Assembly (NCBI RefSeq): GCF_000374045.1
Contig: NZ_KB893328.1
Location: forward strand, 31,389-95,388
Origin: Segetibacter koreensis DSM 18137
GTDB taxonomy: Bacteria; Bacteroidota; Bacteroidia; Chitinophagales; Chitinophagaceae
Direction: 5' to 3'
Length of the DNA stretch: 64,000 bases
The number at the start of each line of letters is the position of its first letter. Position 1 is the stretch's first letter. The notes under the pieces were generated by a model. It had not been told where the DNA came from. It ran no database searches and saw only the letters and a list, made by a program, of their open reading frames with translations. The position numbers and the translations under genes were made by a program. Shown here one piece after another: positions 1 through 9,921 of this stretch.

Positions 1-2030
1 TTTGTATTTGCAAATGTGCCTGCTCGTACAAAAGCATCAGCTACAGGTGTCAGTATTTCTTGTGTTGTTTTCGAAAAATTAGCTGTGTAAGCAACATCAT
101 TAACAGGAGTAGCAAATGTTTGTATTGTATCCCCTCCATTGTTCCAACCGCTAAATGTATAATCTCCCTGGTGCGTTATTACTCCAATTGTTCGTACCAT
201 TCCTTCAACACTGATAACAGTTACAGGTGCCGTAAAGGGTTGGCCATCCAATGTAACCAGCAAATTTTCAGGATTGGTTTGAATTGTTATAGTAGATTTT
301 CTTGGCAGTATGTCGGTGAATGAAGTATCTGATGCGCCTTTTGAATCTGTCACTACTAAATATAAACGGTAAAAAACATTTGCCGAAGTTTCACCAATGT
401 CAGGAATAGTGAATGAACCACGGGTTATTCCGGCTGGGATGGTCGGGCCAGGATGGGTATGAGCATCGTGGTAAAATAAGACGAACCATTTAAAATCAGA
501 AGCTGGCAAAGAACCATCTTCCGGGTCTGTTCCGGCTCCTGAAAAACTTATTTTATTTCCCCCTGCGTATGTGGCTCCTTGTTTAGGTGTTTCTATCGTA
601 GCCGTTGGCGTTTGATTAGAATCTGTAACTGTAAGTGTGGCATTGCTGCTTGTGTCTCTTCCTGCACGATTGCTAACGATAACAGAGTAAGTGCCAGCAT
701 CAGAGTAAGTTACAGATGAAATTTTATAAGAAGGGTTTGTAGCTCCTTTGATACTTACGCCATTTTTTCTCCATTGATAGAATAAAGAGTCAGCGCTACT
801 AGCTTTTACATAAAAAACTGCGGTTTTTCCTTTTGATACGGTAATGCTTACAGGCTGTTCATCAATAACAGGTGCGTCGGAATTAGTGTATGTAATTTTA
901 TAAACAGCACTGGTGGTACGGCTAAGAAAATACAAATTTCCGTCATTACCTGTTGTAATACAGACAGCACTGCCTGGTATGGATGAAGCAAAATTTTCAC
1001 GTTTTACAGTATTATTCTTAATGGAGATCGAATTGATCCACCTGCTGCAATAATCCAGGAAAAAATATTTTCCTACATAAGAAGATGGATAATTGGTTTT
1101 CGATGGATTGAAAAAAGTTCCTCCCGTTATCGCACACCCTACTTCACTTCCACTGCCATGAGCATAAGTGTACACCGGATTTGTATAATGTAAAGTAGAA
1201 TCTTTTCCTTCTGCTAAAGGCCATCCATAATTTAATCCTCCTGTAGTACAATTATTTATCTCTTCCCACATATTTTGGCCAACATCATTTACAAATATTT
1301 TACCTGTCAGAGGCTGCACCGATAAGGTGAACGGATTTCTCAACCCATACGACCAAATTCTCCTGCGTTCTTCACTACCGGTTTTAAAAGGATTGCCGTC
1401 AGGAACAGTGCCATCAGCATTGATCCTAAGAATTTTACCGAGATAAGTGTCAAGGTTTTGTGCATTTGCGGAATTTGCATTATCCCCAATTCCTACATAT
1501 AATTTCCCATCTTTTCCAAACTGTATACTTCCGCCGTTATGATTTGTTGCATTGCTTAAGGGACTAAGATTTAAAATTACAACTTCACTTCCCGGTACCA
1601 CAACATCGCCATTTGCTGTAAAACGACTAATGCGATTATTGGCAGCAGAAGAAAGTGTATAATATAAGTATATATATTTATTGGTGTTAAAATCTGGATC
1701 AAAAGCAATCCCTAACAGACCACGTTCGCCCTTTGAGTTTACCTGTAAAGTAATAAAAGGTTTAGAGAGCAAACCGCCATTTTTAATAATTCTTAGTGCT
1801 CCGGTTTGTTCTGCAACAAAAAGGCGACCATCGGGGGCAAAAGCCATTACTGTAGGATTACTGATACCACTTGCAACCAGAATTTGGTTAAATCCTTTTG
1901 GTAGTTGTTGACTTATCGCAGGCAAGACTAGTATCAAAAAGAAAATAAATATTGAAATAGATATTTTAGCGAATGTTATAAAAAGCGTTTGATAAAATTT
2001 TTGCAAGAACTGTTGGAAAAGTATTAGCAT
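1..2030 (-). CDS. Secreted PQQ-dependent sugar dehydrogenase with Ig-like domains (partial, 3' end outside window)
   Basis: The minus-strand frame is open from an ATG at 2030 to the left edge, about 676 codons, with no stop in the window. It starts with a hydrophobic signal sequence ending near LPAISQQ. Residues about 45-385 form a glucose/sorbosone dehydrogenase propeller: the motifs FAPDGRLFVAEQTG, ERGLLGIAFDPDF, NHNGGSIQFGKDGKLYVGIGD and NVGQNMWEE-like text are all visible. An Ig-like domain follows (about 388-470, DEQPVSITVSKGK), then a PKD/Big-like part from about 472, a PEGA-like stretch near 590, and at the edge DAFVRAGTF, which begins a DNRLRE/CBM-like domain. Family knowledge: these are periplasmic or extracellular PQQ enzymes oxidising sugars. 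Substrate unknown. A T9SS sorting domain would be expected beyond the edge (inference). Confidence 0.88.
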   Translation of the reverse strand, partial: MLILFQQFLQKFYQTLFITFAKISISIFIFFLILVLPAISQQLPKGFNQILVASGISNPTVMAFAPDGRLFVAEQTGALRIIKNGGLLSKPFITLQVNSKGERGLLGIAFDPDFNTNKYIYLYYTLSSAANNRISRFTANGDVVVPGSEVVILNLSPLSNATNHNGGSIQFGKDGKLYVGIGDNANSANAQNLDTYLGKILRINADGTVPDGNPFKTGSEERRRIWSYGLRNPFTLSVQPLTGKIFVNDVGQNMWEEINNCTTGGLNYGWPLAEGKDSTLHYTNPVYTYAHGSGSEVGCAITGGTFFNPSKTNYPSSYVGKYFFLDYCSRWINSISIKNNTVKRENFASSIPGSAVCITTGNDGNLYFLSRTTSAVYKITYTNSDAPVIDEQPVSITVSKGKTAVFYVKASSADSLFYQWRKNGVSIKGATNPSYKISSVTYSDAGTYSVIVSNRAGRDTSSNATLTVTDSNQTPTATIETPKQGATYAGGNKISFSGAGTDPEDGSLPASDFKWFVLFYHDAHTHPGPTIPAGITRGSFTIPDIGETSANVFYRLYLVVTDSKGASDTSFTDILPRKSTITIQTNPENLLVTLDGQPFTAPVTVISVEGMVRTIGVITHQGDYTFSGWNNGGDTIQTFATPVNDVAYTANFSKTTQEILTPVADAFVRAGTFANT

Positions 2031-2659
2031 ATAGCTTTTTTTATTGAGATGTGATGCTTATTTAGTGGAAACAAAATCAAAGTTTGATGTGTCTATTTCC
2101 TCTTGCTCCTTTCACTTTCACAAAAGATGACATCTAAAAAATACTTTAAAAAATTACTTAAGAACATTCAACTTTAGACCAGCTGGAGTTTTATGTAGGT
2201 TAGTATTGTAAAGAAATTAAGCTTTTAAAAAGTTTCTCCCCGCCGAGCGCAACTACGCCTGATTATAACGACATCTATCTTAGCTAAAGTTAAATCAAAT
2301 ATTAGAAAAGTTATAATATTAATGTTTTTAATCCGGTATAATAAGCATAGGAACATGACCAGCTCATGTTTGTATTTCTTAATGTTGCAATGCGAAAGCT
2401 CATAGACTATGTTCTTTCTGCAGACTAACTTAAAACCTGCAATCAGCCTTTTCTGCAATTATTGATATTTTATAAACTCACTTGTTTAAACTCCGTCAGA
2501 TGCCTGAAACTCGTTAAACTCATAATTCTATTGTAAGTACTTATGATTGTTTTGTAGCTTATCTTTATTATGTATGTTGAAAAAAATAGTGGAGGCCAAA
2601 CTGGTATTATTTTTTTCAACTTCTTATGCAAGTAAAAACTGCACAAATCTTCTTAAAAC
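2031..2659. other. Intergenic region, divergent promoters for the PQQ enzyme and rpiA
   Basis: About 630 bases of AT-rich DNA between two divergently transcribed genes. Both promoters must lie here. I see no gene: the one longer minus-strand frame (2225-2458) has no recognisable motif and poor composition. No clear Bacteroidota TAnnTTTG box with a properly spaced upstream element was found by eye. Confidence 0.5.
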
Positions 2660-3343
2660 ATGATGAACCATTTAGAAAAAGAAAAGCAACTGGCGGCAAA
2701 AGAAGCTGTTAAGCTTATAAGCAATAATCAAATTGTAGGATTAGGAACCGGGTCTACCGCAATATATGCCGTGCAAGAAATAGGAAACCTGGTAAAACAG
2801 GGCTTTAATATTAAAGGCGTTGCCACATCAAATAAAACAAAAGAACTCGCTAAATCCCTGAATATACCGTTAATGGATATCAATGACGTAAATTTTATTG
2901 ATATAACGATAGACGGAGCTGATGAATTTAACAGCGATCTGGTTTTGATAAAAGGAGGTGGGGGAGCTCTTTTGAAGGAAAAAATAGTTGCGTCTATGAC
3001 TAATGTTGAAGTAATTATTGCTGACTCCTCAAAAAAAGTAGATACGTTAGGCTCATTTCCGCTCCCTATTGAAGTTGTACCGTTTGCTGCTAATTATGTT
3101 ATCCGCGAACTGTTCCACATGAGCGGTTTTGGTAAAATAAGGATATCAAATAATCAACCTTTTATAACCGATGCCGGAAACTTCATTATAGATACTGATT
3201 TCGGCACCATTGCAGATCCTGTTTATATATCAGAAACCTTAAATAATATAGTAGGAATTGTTGCCCATGGATTGTTTATTAAGCTCGCAAATAAAGTAAT
3301 AATGGGTGTTGGTGAAAGCAATACAACAGTTGTTTATCAATAA
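2660..3343 (+). CDS. rpiA: Ribose-5-phosphate isomerase A
   Basis: Interconverts ribose-5-phosphate and ribulose-5-phosphate in the non-oxidative pentose phosphate pathway; cytoplasmic. The 227-residue length is typical of RpiA. Seen motifs: GLGTGSTA near residues 27-34 (phosphate loop), DGADE at 85-89, and KGGGGALLKEK at 98-108, whose Lys98 and Glu107 match the E. coli catalytic Lys94 and Glu103. Two adjacent ATGs (2660 and 2663) are possible starts and the difference is one residue. Its stop lies 3 bases from the end of the convergent gene at 3347, with no hairpin between, so the two transcripts probably overlap at their 3' ends. Confidence 0.96.
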   Translation: MMNHLEKEKQLAAKEAVKLISNNQIVGLGTGSTAIYAVQEIGNLVKQGFNIKGVATSNKTKELAKSLNIPLMDINDVNFIDITIDGADEFNSDLVLIKGGGGALLKEKIVASMTNVEVIIADSSKKVDTLGSFPLPIEVVPFAANYVIRELFHMSGFGKIRISNNQPFITDAGNFIIDTDFGTIADPVYISETLNNIVGIVAHGLFIKLANKVIMGVGESNTTVVYQ

Positions 3344-3346
3344 TTA

Positions 3347-3805
3347 TTAATCCTCGTCAGAAGATTCATTCGTTGTTCTTTCCTGATCATTTTTAAGAAA
3401 ATTAATATGCTTTTGCGTGTTAGCATCTTGAGGAGATTGAAGTGAAGGATCGATGTCATCTGTTTTGTGTTTCATTTTCTCCTCCCTCATTTCTCTCCAT
3501 TGTCGTTGGGTTGGGCTTTCTTCGTTCTCTGTGGCAGATGTACTGTCTCTGGTTTCTTCCTCTTCAGTATCAAGAAAATTGACATGCTTTTGCGTATTTG
3601 CATCTTGAGGAGACTGAAGTGAAAGATCTATATCGTCTTTTTTGTTTTTTATTCTCTCCTCCCTCATTTCTTTCCACTGTTGCTTTGCAGAGTTTTCTTC
3701 ATCGCCCGCCGATGGATGACCGGTTTCTTTAGTATCAGGGAATTTAAGAGGTTTTCCTGTATTCTCATTTTCAGATGAAGGAACTGAGGGGTCTTGAATA
3801 TTCAT
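3347..3805 (-). CDS. Hydrophilic disordered protein with a 59-residue tandem repeat
   Basis: 152 residues, strongly charged, no signal peptide and no membrane segment; I do not recognise a family. It is built from about 2.5 copies of a 59-residue unit (DNA period 177 bases, e.g. 3409 and 3586). Each unit has a W(K/R)EMREE block, a basic KxKxDDID block, then SLQSPQDANTQKH and NFL. The SLQSPQDANTQKH segment is identical in both full copies. Composition (E, D, K, Q, N, S, T) predicts intrinsic disorder. Convergent to rpiA. Function unknown; the regular repeat and intact frame suggest a real protein. Confidence 0.7.
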   Translation of the reverse strand: MNIQDPSVPSSENENTGKPLKFPDTKETGHPSAGDEENSAKQQWKEMREERIKNKKDDIDLSLQSPQDANTQKHVNFLDTEEEETRDSTSATENEESPTQRQWREMREEKMKHKTDDIDPSLQSPQDANTQKHINFLKNDQERTTNESSDED

Positions 3806-3925
3806 AACAAAGAGTTTATGCTAATACTTTTAATCCTACGATAGTAAAGTTAGAATGTCATGTAATTTAGTAAAACTTATTAAAAGGGTGAACAACTAAT
3901 GTTTTTATTAGCGGGAAATTTTATC

Positions 3926-5485
3926 TTATGAACTGCAACTTAACATTGAGCATCCAGCCTTTTCAGCTGCCCATGATGGTCTTTTTGCATAAAATTGATC
4001 AAACTTAACTGAATAAGGTTCCTTTATAGCTTCCTGTAGTTTTACAAACAGCGTATTATCACCCTTTTCTACATCTTCAATAGCCTGGTGAAGCAAATAA
4101 TTCCGTAAAACAAAACGTGGATTATTTTCCCGCATCCGTTTTATTGATTCCTTCCTGCTGATTGTATTTGATTGAATTCTTTCTGAATATGTTTTCATCA
4201 AATCAAAAAGTTTTTCAACTTCCCCATCAGATGGGGTTTCATAAAAACTTTCTTCAAAATGTTCAATTACAGCTTGTTCATTTTCTATTTCCCCGGGTAG
4301 GTCTATAAGCAGTTGGTAGAAAATTGTCATATCTGGCTTTATAACGCTAAGCACTTTTTCAAACTGCTCAACAAACTTCATGTCCTTTTCGCTTACTGCA
4401 TCCAGTCCTAGTTTGTTTGCCATCATGGTATTATACCTGCTCCAGTAAAAATCATCGTATGACTCTAAACTTGCTATTAGTTTGTCGTTATCCTCTACAA
4501 TCGGAGCAATAGCACCGGCAAGACACGCCAGGTTCCATTTGGCAACGGCGGCCTGTCTTCCAAAAGCATATCTTCTGCCTGGCAGGTCTGTAGTATTAGG
4601 AGTAAAGTTAGGATCATAATCATCAACAAATGAGTAAGGGCCATAATCAATCGTAAGACCAAGAATGGACATGTTGTCGGTATTCATAACACCATGAACA
4701 AAACCAACCCTTAACCACTCCACCATTAAACTTGCAGTGCGTTCAACTACTTCTGTAAACCAGGCCAAAATTTTATTATCGCCATTAATATGAGGATAGT
4801 ATCTTTCAATCGTCCAGTCGATAAGCTTTCTTAAATTATTTATCTCACTTCTGGCAGCGGGCATTTCAAAATTGCCAAAACGCAAAAAGCTGGGGGCTAC
4901 ACGCATTACAATTGCTCCGGGTTCATACGCAGCGTTTCCATTGTAAAACATGTCACGCATTACCCGTTCTCCTGTACTTACCAGGCTTAGCGCCCTTGTG
5001 GTTGGAACCCGCAGGTAATGCATTGCCTCACTCATAAGATATTCTCTTAAAGAAGATCTTAAAACTGCTCTTCCATCAGCATTTCGGCTATAAGCAGTTC
5101 GTCCGGCGCCTTTTAACTGCAGTTCCCAAACTTTGCCCGTAGATGTTTGTAATTCTCCAAGTGTTATTGCTCTTCCATCGCCTAATTGGCCTGCCCAGTT
5201 TCCAAACTGGTGGCCCGCATAACATGCAGCGTACGGACGCATCGAAGGCGTCACCATCTTTCCGCCCAAAATATCTATGTCCGCTTGGTTTATTGGTCTC
5301 TGTATTTCCAGTTCTTTTGCCAGCTCATCACTCCACGCGATAAGTGTAACATCTTTTACCACTGTCGGTACAGCCCTGCTATAAAATACACCAGGAGTTT
5401 GTCGCGGAGTTATATTTCCACTTTCATCTCCATTAAAACCGTTGACAAAGTCATTCCTAAAATCAATTGAGCTTATGTTCTTCAT
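3926..5485 (-). CDS. selO: Protein adenylyltransferase SelO (YdiU/UPF0061 family)
   Basis: A pseudokinase-fold enzyme that transfers AMP from ATP to Ser, Thr or Tyr of target proteins in redox stress (family knowledge). 519 residues, a little longer than E. coli YdiU. Motifs seen: YAGHQFGNWAGQLGDGRA, WELQLKGAGRTAYSR, RSSLREYLMSEAMHYL, TTRALSLV and the active-site block HGVMNTDNMSILGLTIDYGP. The C-terminus is CSMLSCSS, so the position that carries selenocysteine in animal SELENOO is a cysteine here, as in most bacteria. The ATG at 5485 fits the family N-terminus. No operon partner: downstream is the repeat protein after a gap of about 120 bases. Confidence 0.95.
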   Translation of the reverse strand: MKNISSIDFRNDFVNGFNGDESGNITPRQTPGVFYSRAVPTVVKDVTLIAWSDELAKELEIQRPINQADIDILGGKMVTPSMRPYAACYAGHQFGNWAGQLGDGRAITLGELQTSTGKVWELQLKGAGRTAYSRNADGRAVLRSSLREYLMSEAMHYLRVPTTRALSLVSTGERVMRDMFYNGNAAYEPGAIVMRVAPSFLRFGNFEMPAARSEINNLRKLIDWTIERYYPHINGDNKILAWFTEVVERTASLMVEWLRVGFVHGVMNTDNMSILGLTIDYGPYSFVDDYDPNFTPNTTDLPGRRYAFGRQAAVAKWNLACLAGAIAPIVEDNDKLIASLESYDDFYWSRYNTMMANKLGLDAVSEKDMKFVEQFEKVLSVIKPDMTIFYQLLIDLPGEIENEQAVIEHFEESFYETPSDGEVEKLFDLMKTYSERIQSNTISRKESIKRMRENNPRFVLRNYLLHQAIEDVEKGDNTLFVKLQEAIKEPYSVKFDQFYAKRPSWAAEKAGCSMLSCSS

Positions 5486-5806
5486 AAATACTGGCTTAAA
5501 TAGTTCCGTTCAAAGAAAATCTTGTAATCTAATTTATCGCAATTTCTTTGCCCATTTTATTTTAGCGATTTTAATTATTACAATTGACAACATTGACATG
5601 TTTTCCATACATCTTTTATAACTTATTGTTAAGACCCTCCTCTTTACTAATACGATACTACACAAAATCTACCTCTTTTGCCATTTGCAAATTTTACTTG
5701 TGCAACACGTTTTTCTTTTTTTATTTGGAACAGTTTTTTAATGACTATCAAGATACCTTTGCAGGGTCAATTATTGTTAACAGAAAAAACGCGTAAAAAA
5801 TTAGTT

Positions 5807-6190
5807 ATGTCAAACAGGACAATAAATAGCAAGAAAATAAAAAAGACATTGATTATTGAAGATGAAAGTGACATGTGCTTACTGTTGAACATTATGCTGA
5901 ATGGTAAAGATGTGGAACTGGATCATGTAAAGAGCCTTGCCGCTGCAAAGGAGTATCTGGCAAAAGAAGATGCATCAGTTATTATTCTCGATAACAAACT
6001 TCCTGACGGATACGGCATTGATTTTATAAGTTATATCAAAAGTAATTATCCGGCTATAAAGATTATTATGATCTCTGGTTATGATGCTTCTGTGGAGGAT
6101 GTGGCCCTTGATAATGGCGCCGATATCTTTTTGCAGAAACCTTTTACCAAAGACAAACTTTACCAGTCTATGATGGGATTGTTGAATTAG
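5807..6190 (+). CDS. Stand-alone response-regulator receiver protein
   Basis: 127 residues, a single REC domain with no output domain. Acidic pocket Glu18/Asp19, phospho-acceptor Asp62 (in ILDNKLPDGYG), Ser90 and Lys111 (LQKPF) are all in place, so it should be phosphorylated. The frame is open further upstream (ATGs at 5678 and 5741), but residues before 5807 are not family-like and the domain begins normally a few residues after the ATG at 5807, so I chose that. No histidine kinase is nearby; it probably acts as a CheY/Spo0F-like relay (inference). A strong terminator follows. Confidence 0.9.
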   Translation: MSNRTINSKKIKKTLIIEDESDMCLLLNIMLNGKDVELDHVKSLAAAKEYLAKEDASVIILDNKLPDGYGIDFISYIKSNYPAIKIIMISGYDASVEDVALDNGADIFLQKPFTKDKLYQSMMGLLN

Positions 6191-6215
6191 CAGCACAAGT
6201 AGCGCCAGGACAAAT

Positions 6216-6246
6216 AAAAAAAGCCGCCAATGAGGTGGCTTTTTTT
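6216..6246 (+). terminator. Rho-independent terminator after the receiver gene
   Basis: Hairpin AGCCGCC / GGTGGCT (6222-6228 with 6234-6240, loop AATGA), extended by six A residues on the left pairing with six T on the right. It lies 26 bases after the stop of the receiver gene and ends in a T run, a textbook intrinsic terminator. Confidence 0.85.
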
Positions 6247-6364
6247 ATTTAGCACCATATAAGCTATATTGAGCAAAGTAAACAAGCGATTGTAAAATTC
6301 ATGTTCGCATTATTAAAAAAACTGGCTGTTTTATTGCTATCTCAAAGTTGTTGATTTGCAATAA

Positions 6365-7759
<1,395 letters not shown>

Positions 7760-7812
7760 TCTGTAATTTCTACTTACAAAAAACTTTTGTAATTTATTGA
7801 AATAATTAAATA

Positions 7813-7843
7813 GCCCGTTCTTTTCTACCTGATGAGAACGGGC
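7813..7843 (+). terminator. Hairpin after metY, probable terminator
   Basis: Perfect 9-base arms GCCCGTTCT (7813-7821) and AGAACGGGC (7835-7843) with a 13-base loop, about 50 bases after the metY stop. The T tract after it is broken (ATTATTATAT), so termination may be less efficient than at 6216. Confidence 0.65.
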
Positions 7844-8116
7844 ATTATTATATCAAAAGGATAATGCAATCAATCGCATTTTAACACCCTGTTTCGCCGG
7901 AGGAGAGCCTCTCTTAATATTTGCAATAGTATTAAGAATTATAGGTTAAAAATAATAGGAATGTCAAAAGGTTACCTGCTAAACCTCAACTTGTAGCTAC
8001 AAAAAATTCTTAATTCATTTTTTATTTATACGAATTTTATAGGTTTCTGGTGGTACAATTTTTTATATCTTTTCCACTTACAAATACTCATTAAATTTTA
8101 AATTATTTTCTTGCTT
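7844..8116. other. Leader region of the carbamoyltransferase gene
   Basis: AT-rich, no gene seen. Contains two small hairpins: GAGGAGAGCCTC around 7900-7912 and CTTAATA/TATTAAG around 7914-7937. The promoter of the downstream gene should be here; TATATCTTTT at about 8066 resembles the Bacteroidota -7 element only loosely. Confidence 0.35.
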
Positions 8117-9796
8117 ATGAACGCACCTTCTATCCTGGGGATTAACAGAACACAAGACGGAACTATATCAATATTTGAGGGCGGTAAACATGTAATGTCT
8201 ATACATAAAGAGCGGTTAACTAAAAGAAAGCATCATTGGGGAAGGTTGGGCGATATGAAGCTGTATAAAGAACGAATTCCGGCGGTTGACCGACCCTACG
8301 ATCTTGTGGTCGAATGCTGGAGTGCAGATACGGAACGCGAAAAAAAGGAGCAGTATCACGAGGAGCTTAGAACTGTTTTAAACCTTAAACCTAATGCCCG
8401 CATCGTTGAGATTTCACACCATCTTTCTCACTTATATAGTTGTTACCCGCCAAGTGGTTTTGACACTTGTGCTGTTATGATTATTGATAGTGTTGGCAGT
8501 CCCGTAGAGCATATTAAGTACGACTACCCCGGTAAGGAAGGTAAGGAGAATTTATTTGAAGTTGCCTCCTATTATTATTGTCAAAATGGTGAGATAAAAT
8601 GTATAAAAAAGCAATTACACGACCGCGATCCTGAGAACCCTCACGGGCTTGGCAATTTTTATTATAAGCTCACTGAATGTTTGTTTAAAGGTGAGGGTAA
8701 TGAAGGTAAGGTAATGGGTCTTGCTGCTTACGGTAACTTAGATGCATTAGACTTACCGGATTTAATAGTGAAAGAAGGCGAAGTTTTCATACCCGAGGAA
8801 TGGCAGGAAATGTTTAAGTGTACGGATTATAATTATAAAGACCAGAAAAAGACCTTTCAGGAAAAAGCAGATTTTGCAGCAAAAGGACAGGATGTTTTTG
8901 AGAAAGCATTGATAGAGATAGCAGCATGGCTGGCTGAAACAACAGGCACAAAAAATATAGCTTATGCAGGTGGCTGCGCCCTTAATTGTGTAGCTAATAC
9001 AAAAGTTCTTGAGCAAGGTTATGATTTATTCATTCCACCGGCTCCGCATGACGGAGGTACTTCCGTGGGCTGTGCTATTTATGGTGCTGTAGAGTGTTTT
9101 AAAATTAAAAATGAATATCAATGGCGGTTTGATTATCTCGGCCCGGATGTAGATATACAGGAAGTGACGAAGCTCATTGATAATTATCCTGATTTGAAAA
9201 TTGAAAAACCAGAAAATCTTATTGAGCTCTGTTCTGATCATCTGCGCTGGGGTAAGATATTGTGTGTTTTTCAAAGTAATAGTGAGTTTGGCCCCAGGGC
9301 ATTGGGTAACCGCAGCATTGTTGCTGATACGAGGTATGCCGTAAATAAGTTCTGGATTAATGCATTTATTAAAGGTCGTGAATGGTTCCGTCCCATTGCA
9401 CCATTTGTTTTAGAAGAAGATGTAAGTGAATATTTTAATTTTAAAGGAAGAACACCGTTTATGCTGTTCACTGCATTTTTACATGATAAGTATAAAGATA
9501 AGTTTCCTACGATAGAACATGTTGATCATAGTGCGAGAATACAAACCGTTAGTAAAGAAGATAATGAATTTATCTATGATCTTATAAAAAACTTCAAAGA
9601 AAAAACAGGCGTGGGCATTATTGCCAACACATCTTTCAACGGTAAAAATGAGACAATGGTAGAGACATTGACTGATGCAATAAATTGTTTCGTAAATAAC
9701 GCAATTCATTACCTGGTGGTGCCGCCATATATTATTTCAAAAAAGAACGAGGTGAGTAATCCATTGCAATTGTCGAATGCAAAGGTTGCGGGGTAA
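8117..9796 (+). CDS. NodU/CmcH-family carbamoyltransferase
   Basis: Transfers a carbamoyl group from carbamoyl phosphate through carbamoyl-AMP to a hydroxyl of a sugar or antibiotic scaffold (family knowledge). 559 residues. The N-terminal Kae1-like domain has the metal motif HHLSH at 101-105 and an ATP-site region GGCALNCVANTK and APHDGGTSVGCA. The C-terminal domain has FGPRALGNRS and WFRPIAPFV. Asp124 sits in IIDSVGSP, where most relatives have a DGxGE block, so the phosphate loop is somewhat divergent. The frame opens at a TTG (8111), but the ATG at 8117 is the better start. Followed by a large palindrome, then a PIG-L deacetylase, which suggests a pathway modifying a sugar-containing metabolite or surface glycan (inference). 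Confidence 0.92.
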   Translation: MNAPSILGINRTQDGTISIFEGGKHVMSIHKERLTKRKHHWGRLGDMKLYKERIPAVDRPYDLVVECWSADTEREKKEQYHEELRTVLNLKPNARIVEISHHLSHLYSCYPPSGFDTCAVMIIDSVGSPVEHIKYDYPGKEGKENLFEVASYYYCQNGEIKCIKKQLHDRDPENPHGLGNFYYKLTECLFKGEGNEGKVMGLAAYGNLDALDLPDLIVKEGEVFIPEEWQEMFKCTDYNYKDQKKTFQEKADFAAKGQDVFEKALIEIAAWLAETTGTKNIAYAGGCALNCVANTKVLEQGYDLFIPPAPHDGGTSVGCAIYGAVECFKIKNEYQWRFDYLGPDVDIQEVTKLIDNYPDLKIEKPENLIELCSDHLRWGKILCVFQSNSEFGPRALGNRSIVADTRYAVNKFWINAFIKGREWFRPIAPFVLEEDVSEYFNFKGRTPFMLFTAFLHDKYKDKFPTIEHVDHSARIQTVSKEDNEFIYDLIKNFKEKTGVGIIANTSFNGKNETMVETLTDAINCFVNNAIHYLVVPPYIISKKNEVSNPLQLSNAKVAG

Positions 9797-9818
9797 TTTT
9801 ATTGAATTATAAAAAGTC

Positions 9819-9877
9819 TAAAGACACAAAGCTTCGCGGGGTAAATGTTTTTCCCTTAGCGTGACTTTGTGTCTTTA
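9819..9877. repeat. 59-base imperfect palindrome, REP-like or terminator
   Basis: Perfect outer arms TAAAGACACAAAG (9819-9831) and CTTTGTGTCTTTA (9865-9877), with inner partial pairing between a GCGGGG and a CCCTTAGC segment. It sits 22 bases after the carbamoyltransferase stop and 44 before the PIG-L gene. It could terminate transcription, but its size and inner structure look more like a mobile or REP-type intergenic palindrome. Confidence 0.6.
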
Positions 9878-9921
9878 AGTGTTAATAGTAAAATTTGTAA
9901 CAAGATCAGTTTTAACCAGAA

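Noticed and set aside
60..323. Plus-strand frame of 87 codons
   Set aside because: Lies fully inside the minus-strand PQQ dehydrogenase gene and has no family-like sequence; a shadow frame.
2225..2458. Minus-strand frame of 77 codons
   Set aside because: Cys-rich, random composition, no motif, in AT-rich intergenic DNA.
5143..5470. Plus-strand frames over selO
   Set aside because: Shadows of the selO coding strand; no motif.
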